Shown: piece after piece, positions 41,565-53,200 of the stretch
Layout of the letters: each line of letters opens with the position of its first letter
How positions within the stretch are numbered: the stretch's first letter is position 1
DNA from: Amia ocellicauda
Lineage: Eukaryota; Chordata; Actinopteri; Amiiformes; Amiidae
Direction: 5' to 3'
Length of the DNA: 64,000 nt
NCBI RefSeq assembly: GCF_036373705.1
Contig: NC_089864.1
Span: forward strand, 4,741,001-4,805,000
Translations under genes and position numbers: made by a program
Notes under the pieces: model-generated
Databases searched by the model: none
What the model saw: only the letters and a program-made list of their open reading frames with translations
What the model was told of the DNA's origin: nothing

Positions 41565-42260
41565 GCCCTGGCCCTGCACAGTTCCTGCATTTTATTTCAT
41601 CACACCATAGCTGCTAGACTGGAAATAAGGACTGGGCGTTTGCAGGGCAGTGTGGTGGCACTGTTACTTCTGCACAGATCAGGGCACCCGAGCTCCCTTC
41701 CCAGGTAACAATTTAATGTTGCAGCAACGCTGAGGGTTTCCACCCTCTTCTACTGACCAGAAAGATCATTGCTCTGATAATAAGTAGCTGGGAAAAAGGA
41801 CGATTCTGCACTAGCAACAGTGTAACACCGGGAGCGCCTTGCGAGGATGCTATTTTGCTACATATATGAATATTTCATAGGCACCACCCTTATTTATTTA
41901 TTTATTTCCAAGCCAGGGCATACAGAGAGGAGCATACTCACAGGCACATATGTGTATGCATGTAGGCAAAAACGCCAGCTTCTGGAAATCCACGGAGAAT
42001 GACATTAGGATGCTACGTTGTTAACGTTTGCCTCCAGCTCGTTTAATTCAGTCCGGGTTGCTGTGTAACACAATCTGGACTTCAATAAGAATTGGGTTCA
42101 GTAATAATATCCCTTTTGACAAATGCGCACAGCAGCTTCTGGATGTAGTCTATACATTTCCCCATTCAAATGCACCAACGCTGCATTTTAACATGTTCAT
42201 TCTGGCAAAATCGATTCAAGAATGTGGGTCAATTATTTGTAAATTATAAGGCTAGTATGC

Positions 42261-42316
<56 letters not shown>
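42261..42316. repeat. (ATA)n microsatellite
   Basis: About 18 ATA/AAT units, with a shorter imperfect tract 30 bases on. Confidence 0.9.
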
Positions 42317-43302
42317 CAACTACCACCACAATTTGGGTGGGGATTATAATAATAATAATGATTATTATTTATTAAATAAGGTAACCTGAATTCGTTAAGT
42401 TTTTCTTTATATGTGCGCATGGGCGTCAATTGTTAGATTCTCTCCTTCCCCTACCCCACTATTCATACAGATAAGCACTTTTCACCTCAGACAAAAACGG
42501 GGAGAGAGAAAAACAATTAAAAACATGAAGCTTTAGGGCGTACCCATATATACCAGTGCGATTTAAGGTTTGCTATATCTATATATAAAAGTACTCGGGT
42601 CCTCTGCATTCCAGTGCACTAAAAAAGGGATTCTCCCAAAATCATCATGACACGCTTAGTGCAATCGGGGCTTTGCAACTCACAGCAGTTAATGGACTGA
42701 AATAAACCAACTAAAAGAACAAAGAATTTTTTATTTGTCTTGACAGGCATATGTCAGATTCTTACAAATGAAATACAATACAATGCAATTCCAATGCTCA
42801 CGCATCGTCGTATTACACAAAAGCCGCGTTTCCAAACAGCGCCTGCAAAACTGCAAACTGCAAGATTTAACCTCTTATTTCCCAGTCCCCAATCCGGAGA
42901 CTCGATATTTCAGATATTTCACAATTATTTTAAGGAAAATTATATTGTCTGTATATTTACCTTCTCCGCGTCTTCTCCAACGCCTTATCCCTCCTCTTAA
43001 TAAAAACGTATCTATACACGAACAACAAAATTAAAATAAAATAACAAACCGAGAGGGGGCTTTCTCTTCTCACTCAGGCAATTTTCCTTCCTCGCCCCAA
43101 CCCTAGAGAGCACATCACATCCAATATGCTTATTGAGTTTCGGCAAACTTCGGAAGGGTCTCGTCCTTCTCCGGCATAATCCCCAGTTCCTCGCTTTTAT
43201 GGGAGGGGAGGGGGATGCAAAGGAAACCCAGGTCTGCGAGAAAGTTAACGGGAGGTAAAGGGTACTGTTCAACAGCCGTGCTGTTATATCACCTCAGTGG
43301 GG

Positions 43303-43304
<2 letters not shown>

Positions 43305-43350
<46 letters not shown>
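43305..43350. repeat. (TC)n microsatellite
   Basis: A pure TC tract of about 23 units in GC-rich surroundings. Confidence 0.9.
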
Positions 43351-43352
<2 letters not shown>

Positions 43353-43732
43353 CGGAGCTTAATGGCAGAAAACGGGGGAGACGAGTAGCTCAGTACACGG
43401 ACGACAGGGAGGAATCCAGGCCGCCTTCAGCCGCACACTGAGAGATTGCAGTTTAATAAATGGGGCGTAATTGACGATTGCTGCTGTGATTGACTGTATA
43501 CAGCGAGGCTGCCCGCCTACATTGCACTAGGCTGGGTTCAACAATAAACCGTTTTTTAATATTGTGAATCTGTTTGCTTATGCATTGTAGACAGATATAG
43601 ATACACAGGGAAAAGGATAGAAAAGGAAATACTGGTATGTATGTATTTGTAGCGCATTTATTCTGTATCGCATTGAAATTACAATTTAAAATGCTGATTG
43701 TCATTTTTAACAATTAAACAACGATTGTAACA

Positions 43733-43763
43733 ATACTACTACTATTACTACTACTACTACTAC

Positions 43764-43799
<36 letters not shown>
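43733..43799. repeat. Compound (CTA)n(ATA)n microsatellite
   Basis: About 10 CTA/TTA units pass into about 12 ATA units. Confidence 0.85.
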
Positions 43800-43801
<2 letters not shown>

Positions 43802-45865
43802 GAGCTCTATACATTGTTCCCACTGGCAATTAGAAAGCAGGGAGAATCCCGACTTTTTGCGGTGCGCATCAAGAGCCGCCCATCGAGGCACAGGAGATAA
43901 CAACGGATTACATTACTTGTGGATTGCATTAAAAACTGTAGGCCTACTTCAGACTGAGCTCCTGTTGTTGAACAGTAAAGCTTTCAATTTGAGATAACGG
44001 TTCAATCAGACACTTATTTTGTAGAGCAGGTGCGCAGTTATCTCCGGCTATTGCCAGATCGTAGGGATAAGTCCCACAAAAGCAGGTAATTGACTATTTG
44101 TTATAAATCGGAAAAGAGAGAGATAGAAATCAAACTATTCTTAATGTTCTTTGCACCAAACGGTACACTTTTATTTATTTTCTTCACCATGTTCAGTTCA
44201 GTGTCCAGCCTGTGAGACACTTCCATAGTACAGAATTCCAAAACACAAACTTTGTTTAGTTACAGGCTTCAATAAATATTTAACATTAAAAAATAAATAA
44301 GTTAGAACAAAACAGGAAATAGCGCGCACACATTAAGATGCACACGGACAGATAAAGATGGTAGGCATCCTGAGACAATGGTTAACAGCTCCTATAGCCT
44401 ACAAATGATAAATCAAATCGAATAATGGTAGGTAGATGCATTATAATACAATTTTAACTTTATTTTCCTCTGTGCAGTAGAGGTCTCCGGAGAGGGGCAC
44501 AGCCGGGCAGCCCCACAGCGCATGTCTTCCTGTCGACACTCTCCATCTGTAATCATACCCTACTTGTTTATAACATACAGGGTGAGTGAAATAGCCCACT
44601 GCAGACGATGCATATTATTCGTTGAGTTCCTGCACATTAATACGAACACATTTCTCTCACTCATGTAAGTTACAGCAAATATCGGGATTGTCCCCCAAAG
44701 ACACGCACCGGTTCTGTCAGAGTGATGTTTCCAGAGACATTTGTGACCTGAAAAATTAAGGATTAATGCATTGTTGTTTGTCTCTGTTGTTTTATTTTCT
44801 CTCTCACAAGGCCATTTTGCACTTAATGAACCTCCACATCACATTACTTCCAATGAGGGGAATTAATGCTTGCAGGGAATGTTCACAGAAGGCAAACTAT
44901 GTCAGGTCAGAACTCTGATTGCACTGAAATAAATCTTTCCCCCGATTTTATATATTTTGTGGCTAAACAAGTAGGAGTTATATAGTACACAAGTCCAGAG
45001 ATACTGAGCCGTGCCTCTTATGATTATTGCCGTCAGGACTATAGCGCAGTCTGTTCCTTGCAGTTTGAAGTGATCCCCGAAAGCTCAGAGAAGGTACGAC
45101 CAAGAAAGCCTTTAAAGCAGCACATGCATTTCCTCGTGGGAAAGTTACCAGACTCTGTTGCTCGTTATTCAGCTTATGATCTCTCCTGTGGACTGGCCTC
45201 TGCAGCGGGTTGGGCGTCAGTCTGGCTGTGGATGGCATGACCACAGCTTTCATCAGACACTGTGGGCCTCTGGTGACGGGAGAGAAGCAGAACAGGAACA
45301 CTGAAGGCCTAGCCCTTACTCGAATCAGTTCTGTTAAATGCTCAACAGATGTAGTAAGTGTTAAAGCTGAAGGGTGTCATTAACTGTTCAATTGATTGTA
45401 AAAATAAATGCTATTAGCTTAATTGGCTGAATTATTCCCATTATGTTTGTGTGTGTGCAAAGTAATCCTGCTCCCTGTGGCGCTAAAACCACTTGGACAC
45501 TTTTAGAGAGAGAGCAGTTGTACAGATCTAATCAGTGGAAAGACCCAGCTAATGTGACAGCTGTTCTAAACACACAGCATAGCACAGAACTGCAAAACAG
45601 GTAGGATTATGGGTATTCAGGACCAGGGCTGCCCGGTTATTAAAATGAAAATACACGTTTTTGTTTTTTAAGGAAACCAAGAAAGCCAAGTGAAGCGTGT
45701 GTGATCAGATCCCCTCCTCGAATTGCAACCTCTCAGCTCCACCAGAGAGCAGTCCCTGCCGCTGGGGGGGGGGGTTGAGCGCTCTACTGAGCTCCCCCAG
45801 GGGGTTGACATCACCATAACGAGCTCATCCTCTCCAAACCCTGTTGCACAAGGCATGGTCTGTTT

Positions 45866-48546
45866 TTAATCAAATACCTCTAATCTGTCTTCACCCGTCT
45901 TCTGCCGAGACTTCCCGACATCCTGACGTTCCTCGATGAGAGACACTGAATCGTCATCTTCCAATGTGGAGTATCTGTCGTTCTCCATCTAGGAAGAAGA
46001 TGATAATAATATGTCAAATAGCAGCTGCCTTATCCATGTTTTCTCAAAATGCAATGTACAATGCATGCCACGTTACCAGGTTAACAGCAGCACTATAAAA
46101 TAGAAACACTGACAGCGTGGTGGACATTCTGTACCCTTATGGCAAACGGTTTTGTGGTCTGATGAAATGAAAATGATTTTTTTTTTTGGCTTAAATGTGA
46201 AGTATTATATCTGGCGCAAACCAACACAGCACATCACAGAAAAAACACCATCCCTACTGTGAAGCACAGTGGTGGCAGCACCATGTTATCTGGATGTTTC
46301 TCCTCAGCAGGGACACTTGTCAGGATAGAAAGGGAAACTAATGGAGCAAAGTATAGAGAAGTCCTTGAGGAAAACCTGCTGCCTTCTGCAATCAAACTGA
46401 AACTGGGACAGAAGTTCATCTTTCAGCCCAAGGAATGTGACAGAGCTTGAGCAGTTGTGTAAAGATCGGTCAAATACTGCCAAGCTAGTAGGTCTGCGAA
46501 GCTAGTAGAGGCCGATCCCAACAAACTCACTGTAGTTGCTGCCAAAGGTGTTTGCACCAAGTATTAACTCCAGGGGTGGAGAATTATCCCATTATGATAT
46601 TTCAAATTTGTATTTTTAATATATATTTTCACAATAAAAACATTTCTCCTTAACAGTGTGGAGTATGGTGTGTAGGTAAGTGGGAAAAAATCCTCACTGA
46701 AACATGTGAAACTCTGAGGCACTGACACAACACAATGTGGAAAAAGATCAAGGAGGTGTAGACACTGTATATACAAACACACACGATTAGACACACTTAC
46801 CTCTTTGACTGATTGCTTGGCAAAGCTGACCATAGCCACTGCCTTCTGCGGGACTCTCTGTATCCTCTTCTTACAGTACAGCAGGAGGGCAAGGATGAAC
46901 AAGACACCCAGGATACTGACAGTGGCGACTGGGAAGTAGCCAGACGTCCTGTATTCTGGAAAGGAGTTCATCATTCAATTAGACCAAATAAGGAGCCAAG
47001 AGCTGTCCCAGAACAACAACCAAAAGACACCCCGGGGGGCCACCCAGGACTGGCGTTTGACACCCCTGCTTCAGCTGTAGAATACCTCTCCACAACTGTC
47101 CCACATCACCAGGGCATGCTTTGTAATTAAGCCATAGTGGACGTGAAGTCTTATCCACAGACTCACTGGCTACACACTGCAGCTTAAACAACCCAGCTAC
47201 AGCACAGACCTCCTCCTTACCCTGCACATACAGGGTGACTGTGACGATGATGTTCCTGTTGGAATCCACCACCTTGTACACCCCCGTGTCAGCCGAGGTA
47301 ACGCTCTGCAGGGTGCACAGCCTGGGGAGGAGGGAGAGGCGCCCCCTGTAGGCCTCGTCTGTCACCTCCCCCCGGTCAACCAACACCCTACTGGCAACCT
47401 CATGCCGGGACCCAAACAGGAGCCTGATGGTCGATTCGTTGGCGAACAGCGGGATGTGGAGAGTGTCTCCATGGGCCAGGTCCAGGAAGCTCTGGTGGCC
47501 TTGATTGGCAGAGACAAAAAGAATCATCACAGTAATAGCTTTAATCAGAAAGACCCTCATCTTCTATATGATAGTGTTTTTTTAAGACAAGTCTTCCCGA
47601 CTGGGCGTCTCCCAAGTTCTTAGTTACAGATGAATTCATATTTGATATTATGTGAATGAATCGGTCCCCAGGTCTTCCTGCTCTGCCTATTGAGAAAGAA
47701 TTTCTCCCGATCAACAGCTCGGACCTGCAAACCTTACCTTTCACAGTCAGGCAGATTTTCTCCAGGAGCTTCCCCTTCTCCTCGTCCCACACCGTGTACG
47801 CCCCCTGATCGTCCGTGGTCAGTCTGAGCAGCTCCAGACCCGTCTCCAGCGCAGAGAGCCGCGGCTGGTACTTGGGGTCGGTCACCTGGCTGCAGTTCAT
47901 TAAGAGCTGGGACCGAGGCCGGCGCTGCGCAGGGATGGCAGGAGAGAAGTGCAGCTGCACTGCAGAGGAGTCCGGCGGCAGGGAGATCTCCAGCGTGTCT
48001 CCGTACTCCAGGGTCTGAACTCTCGTACACTCTGAAAGCGGGAAACAAGAACGTGCCAACTGAGTATGTAAACTGGAGGGCTGGCTTGATTTAAACAATA
48101 CAAGGTTTCATACTGACAACCAGGGTAGTGGCACAAAGACTGGTTGTTAGACCACAGAAAGACTTCAGAAAGACTGGTTCTGAAGTTAGTCTCAGGGCAG
48201 CTAGGACAGATTTGAGAAGTGTGATCTGTGTCCTGGAAACTCGGGAGCTGGAACCACATTTCTTTTTTTGTTTGTTTTAGCTAACCTGCTTGTCAGGCCA
48301 AAACCTCACGTATGTGTGTGACCTCCACTTCAAAACCCCAGGCTTCAATCTGAGTTTCTGTACTTACGAGATTGTGCCAGGAGTGTATCTGAAAGAGAAG
48401 AAAATAAAAACAATGAGTTGATCCACCTGGCTCAACCAGTACAAGCCTGACAGCAGGTTAAGTAACACATATAACACTGAACACTACCACAAACACAGGG
48501 ATACATTACCTGAACACAGAAGGATAATCAAGAGCCTCCAAACCAT
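45866..48546 (-). CDS. Gene B: atypical two-domain Ig-like receptor
   Basis: Six exons join in frame: 48510-48546, 48368-48388, 47738-48031, 47221-47499, 46801-46955 and 45866-45988, giving 302 aa. The signal start is MVWRLLIILLCS, followed by a 21-nt microexon (DTLLAQS). The first Ig-like domain (residues 20-117) matches D2 of genes A and C: terminal Cys (QCTRVQ), LEYGDTLEISL, GAYTVWD and ICLTV. The second (118-210) matches D3: a single Cys in LCTL and GVYKVVD. Neither has the B/F-strand Cys pair. The transmembrane segment lies at about 219-238, followed by CKKRIQR. The short tail contains NDRYSTLEDD (Tyr 268), resembling the gene A motif SRYHTLPDE. No equivalent of D1 fits in the 336 bases between microexon and first domain. 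The final TAA at 45866 is used, as the frame is open to it. Confidence 0.8.
46150..46570 (+). mobile_element. Decayed Tc1-like transposon fragment
   Basis: The translation at 46259-46450 reads like the middle of a Tc1 transposase (MKHSGGSTMLSGCFSSAGT, KYREVLEENLLPSA, LKLGQKF). It starts with a GTCTGATGAAATGAAAATGA-type segment and ends with TGCTGCCAAAGGTGTTTGC. Frameshifts and stops interrupt it, and no terminal repeats are seen. It lies antisense in the last intron of gene B. Confidence 0.75.
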
Positions 48547-48835
48547 TTTCACAGATCTGCAAATAAAAACAAATTAAGTTCATAACAAGTCAACTTTCAA
48601 GCAACTTTTACCAAATGAAAATAACTGCTGCTGGTTGTATAGCTGGGTGAACTAGTAAGACAGTAAAAGCTCAACGGTACCTAAAGTAAAATAATAACTT
48701 TTATAAATAAACGCATGTGTTTCTGGCCTGTTAGTTCTTTGATAGCGTTGATGCGGATACAGATCGAACACAAATGTTGTTAGTTAATGAACTGGTCATT
48801 ATCTGCTCCGGTGTGACGCCGAATCCAGCGCCCTT

Positions 48836-48852
48836 ACGAGTCACGTGTCCCG
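48836..48852. promoter_or_regulatory. E-box (CACGTG) in a small GC-rich patch upstream of gene B
   Basis: GAGTCACGTGTCCCGGG lies about 290 bases upstream of the gene B ATG. An acceptor just before that ATG (exon begins at 48556) shows that an untranslated exon lies upstream, so this could be close to the start site. The evidence is motif only. Confidence 0.25.
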
Positions 48853-49019
48853 GGTTGGTTTGCGCTTGATTAATAATTTATGAATAAATTCATTTTCTTA
48901 ACACAGGGCGAATTACACAAAACATACATATTGTACAGTAAGAGATCAAATACACAGTAAGATCTGTTACAGTCATGCGCTTTGTGCTCACACGCCAGCA
49001 GTGCTGACAATGGATTATT

Positions 49020-49046
49020 ATGATTAGTATTATTAGTATTAGTATT

Positions 49047-49084
<38 letters not shown>
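49020..49084. repeat. Imperfect (TTA)n microsatellite
   Basis: TAG/TTA interruptions at the left pass into a clean TTA run. Confidence 0.9.
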
Positions 49085-49085
<1 letters not shown>

Positions 49086-49639
49086 ATTGGCAACAGGGAC
49101 AATGCAACAGTGATTTGGGACCATCATCCCAGACTTCATCAATAAGCACAATTCCCCATCAAACCATTATCAACACCTGAGATCATCCGACAGGTTATTG
49201 ATCTGCCACGACTGCGCCGCCAATACCCCAAAACAAACGCATTCATAATCAATAGACTAGCCTATAGTCATTGTGTTTTAAACAAGAATAAAAGTAAAAA
49301 TACGCCACACAATGAATGAAAATGTATCCACTCATACAAAGCATATTCATAATGAACTGTGTGCGCGGTGACGAATGCATGTATTTTATTCAATACAGTA
49401 AAAGTGTTTGAAATAGCGAATCGGTGTAAATCCCTTAATGCATCAATACAAATCAATACAAATAAAAGGCTGAGTTATCTTAGCATATTCGTATAGCTGT
49501 ATTTGCGTTTGTCTACATGTGATCTCGTGTTTTTTGTTTAGCTTTTCACCGTGAGTTTGATTGTGATGTATAATAGTGTTTATAGTCGCAGTCCTCGGTG
49601 CTAATTATTATTCTGTGTGACGCTTTAATGAGTTTGATT

Positions 49640-50280
49640 CTACTTGGAACGCTCACATCAGTGACGTCAGCGTTCGGTTCCAAAAAGAGCAGCTGATCCA
49701 GGCCGAGCACCGGCTCCGGCTCCAGCACCGGCTCCTTGTCGGTGGAAAAGCGCTGTGAACGGCGTGCACATCGGATATTAAAACTAAGTGTTTCCCCGCC
49801 TCCTCCTCCACACGTGTCCGGAAATCAGCCTGTAAACAACCCCTCACACGGGCCGCCGTGTCCTCTTACAGCATTGCCACAGGAATAATAATAATAATGA
49901 GTGTGCATAGATGTCTCAATGCAGGAAAAACAGCTGTGAAGGATATAACAACGACGGGAAAAGTACCGCAGCACTGTGCTCGGCTGCGGCTTTCACTTCA
50001 GCCCGGGATTGTACCGAAGCCAAACGATACACTTTGAAACTATGAGACATCTTTACCTTTGCTTTGCTAATGCACAACCTCGCCACATGTCCAGTCTCGA
50101 CCCAGCCCCCTCGCTGTGCGCGGTGGTTTCAGTCCTACAGGGCCGCCGGGGTCGCACTGGGCTGCACGTCGTTGATGCTCAGTCGCTTCTCTCCTCCCAC
50201 AAGCCCCGGTCACGGCATTCGGCCATCACCGGAATGGTTCGTCTTTTTCCGACGTCTGTGGAGTCGCAATGATGGCTGTT
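49640..50280. promoter_or_regulatory. GC-rich patch with consensus CRE, candidate promoter
   Basis: Raised GC and CpG content lies between AT-rich flanks, with a palindromic CRE (TGACGTCA) at 49662-49669. No coding exon is convincing in it. It could hold the untranslated first exon of gene B, which is transcribed away from it to the left. A promoter for an unseen non-coding transcript is an alternative. Confidence 0.35.
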
Positions 50281-50289
50281 GTTTGCAAG

Positions 50290-53200
50290 CATGAACTGGA
50301 ACACAAGTTGCAAACAGCGGCTTATGATGAGTGCTAATAAACATTTCTATTCTTTATCTGAAGGTACTTTGTCTGCATGTGAGAGTCCGTTTTGCCTGAT
50401 CTATGTTTGGATGTGTATTATTGTGATGGTATTATGTGGGTTAATATCAGTAGTATTGAAGTAGTTACACAATAGGTTAGGAGCAGTGTGGAAAGGCACC
50501 TGTTTCTGCAGGAACCTCATGACAAAAAACTTGATTCAAGTGCATAACATGGTTGCAGAGCCACTGCGCAGTGGTTTACCCAACACGAATGACAGTCAGC
50601 TATAGTCTGCAATGGTTTCAATGGCAGTTTGATCCGGAGTAGTGTATCCTGATCAGGTAAGGGAGTCATTCGCTTTTGGAACTGAGATTTGTAGACCTTG
50701 TTATTGGTTTGCTTAAGACATGGTACAGGGGGAGGTTTGCAATCACTTGGCGTCCAAGATTTTCTATAAAGCAAAAAGCAAAGTAAAAACCACAGGGAAA
50801 AAATAAGAGAGAGAACATTCTCTACTGGGAGATAAATCCAGGTCTGATCCTTCCTGAATTTGACATTTTCGGAGATCACTGGTGTAAAATAATGGCCTCC
50901 CACTCTCCCAGACACCAACAACCGTGTTCCCTTTTAAACGCACAACCTCCCATTATTGCTTCTTCTCTACCATCAGATTTAGCAGTCCCAATTGACAATC
51001 CACTCTGCACTTCTTCAGGAGGAAACAAGACAAAGAAAGATTCCAAAACACAAATATTGTTTTTTTTTAAAAAGAAGATTGTTTAAAACATAGCAAGCTA
51101 CTATACTGGTTAATTTACATTTAATTATTATAAAAATAAAAAAAAGTCCAGAAACTAAATAAAGTATTTTTGAAACCACAGTGTGTCCTCATCTTTGTTG
51201 CAGGAAACTAAAGTGCCTTCCTGTGCCGTACAGGCGTTCCTGCAAACCCTGCTAGTGTTCACAGTCAGAGCGGCATCAGGCCTTCGCTCTTTGCCTCCAC
51301 TACCGTTTGCACAGTGGTGCTGGCGTGGTGGAGAAGTGGCTGGCAGTTAGTAGGAGAATGCAATTTAAAACTGTGAGCTTGTTAAAGGACTTTAAAAATA
51401 AGTACTGTGCATTCCAAATCAAAGTAAAAAAAATAGAAATAAAAATGGCATGGGTCCACAGATACAGGAGTTCCCAGGGGGCATTGCACTAATGGCCGAG
51501 TGGCACCAGGGTGGGGGGATGGAGCCAGCTGGTGAGAGCTCAGGTTTCTACACACGAGTGACTCCTGAGCCTGCAGATTCAGGGGGCTACAGCTCCCTTC
51601 ACTGCATCAATCCCTCTCCTCAGTCTGGTGGATGGACTGCAGGCATTCTGGGTGTGTGGTGCCAAGAGTGACAGTGTACATATCAGGGTGTGTGTGTGTG
51701 TGTGCTTTCTCTCGTTCCTCCAGAAGCAGAGTAGTAGATGATACATATTCAATAATCTGGGAAAAAAATGCAGAAACATAATTCAAGATTTTTAAATATG
51801 TATTTTCTTTTCCATGTATTTGTTCACAGATGTGGCTAGAGAATAAGCAGGTAGGGAGTTGCACTTCTCTTCAGGTTTAGTACATTAAAAAATTAAAAAT
51901 AATGCACAACAGTGAACACGCATTAAGTATAATGGCAATGCCACAATTCCTGTACATCCGGAACCAAGCGGGAGATAAAAGGAAACCCACACCACAAACC
52001 ACACCAGAGAGAAGGGTTCCAGCTTATCAATGCAAACCTGAAAATCTACATTCTATACATCCTGCAACCCTTTGTATACGTGTTAGATAAGATTCCTTTG
52101 TTTTTTTTTGTCTGACAGGTTTGTGCTGAATGAATAAAATAAAAAGCTGTGACAGTGTCAAGACTGAATAATATAGGGGTACAACAAAATAGCCTGGAAA
52201 CAATTCAATACACAGCACTTTATACAAAGAACAGACCACTACACTACACTACAGCCAGACTGCGGGACCACAGGTACAGGAATCTGATGTCCATAAGGGG
52301 CAGGGCCAGGCCATGCTGTGCTGCTGATAGCAGTTTAAAGGCTGAAAAGCAGAGACAATGCATTGTGGGATGTCAATTCAGTGGCTAGTGTACAAGGACA
52401 AGGACAGGCACTCGCCCGTTTTTATTGCAGGCTGCAAATATACACGCACGTCCGATTACGGTTATTGCTAAAGGCCTGCAAGCAAAGCAGCACGGCCCAG
52501 TGTCCACCCTCTTCTGTGGAGCCCAAGGGTGCTTTGCTTTAATTAAAAAATAAAATAAAAACCATTTAAATAGCTTACCACAGTATTTTCCATTCAACCA
52601 AAAAACAGTTTCTTATTAACAGCCTATTAACATCTCCCCCTGCTGGAGCCCGAGTCCAAGATCTTTTAACCTTTTTATGAAAAGATAAGGTTTTTAAAAA
52701 TGACTTAAAAAAAAAAAAAAGAATTTTAACTGTTTTTAAAGATTTAGTTGTTTTCAAAGCACTAGTTGTTTGGTTTTTTTGGTTAGTTTTGTTCCGTTTT
52801 TTTCGTTTGTCAAATACATTGGCCGTTAGGATTTTGATTTTAAATGCATCGGACTGTTTTGGTTTGTTTTTTATTTTTATCATTTTATTTGTTTTTTGAT
52901 TTGTCCGGTGCATTTTCAGTTAATTTCAATGTTTTTGACCTTTTTTGTTGGTTTGCAGTTTTTGCTTTAATCACTAGTTTGTTTTATTGTTTTGTGCACT
53001 TGTTTATTTGAGTTCATACGTTTTGTTAATCACTAAGATTTAAATTTTTTTAAGTGATTTTAAGAATTGTTTTTTTTTTTTTTAATCATAAGTATTAAAA
53101 TTTGTTTTGATTGTTTTTATTATTGAAATGTAAAATACTTACACCAATAAAACAGTATTAACAGCCTAGTACAAATGAACAGACATGCAGTGTCTCCTGG

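Larger units (their letters stand above)
40440..45860. other. Interval between genes A and B, with candidate promoter for gene A
   Basis: No coding exon is supported. An acceptor ends at 40440, 13 bases before the gene A ATG, so an upstream untranslated exon must lie in this interval. The GC-richer patch at about 43.05-43.45 kb, holding a (TC)n tract, is one candidate location. Microsatellites lie at 41.5, 42.27, 43.3 and 43.75 kb. Confidence 0.4.

Noticed and set aside
49546-49850. Minus-strand frames in the GC-rich island
   Set aside because: They lack an ATG in a good context or a link to an exon; apparent coding look is explained by GC content.
50519-50921. 134-codon minus-strand frame with a hydrophobic stretch
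   Set aside because: No signal peptide, no flanking splice signals that join it to anything, and no Ig-like or tail resemblance to genes A-C. Probably a random frame.
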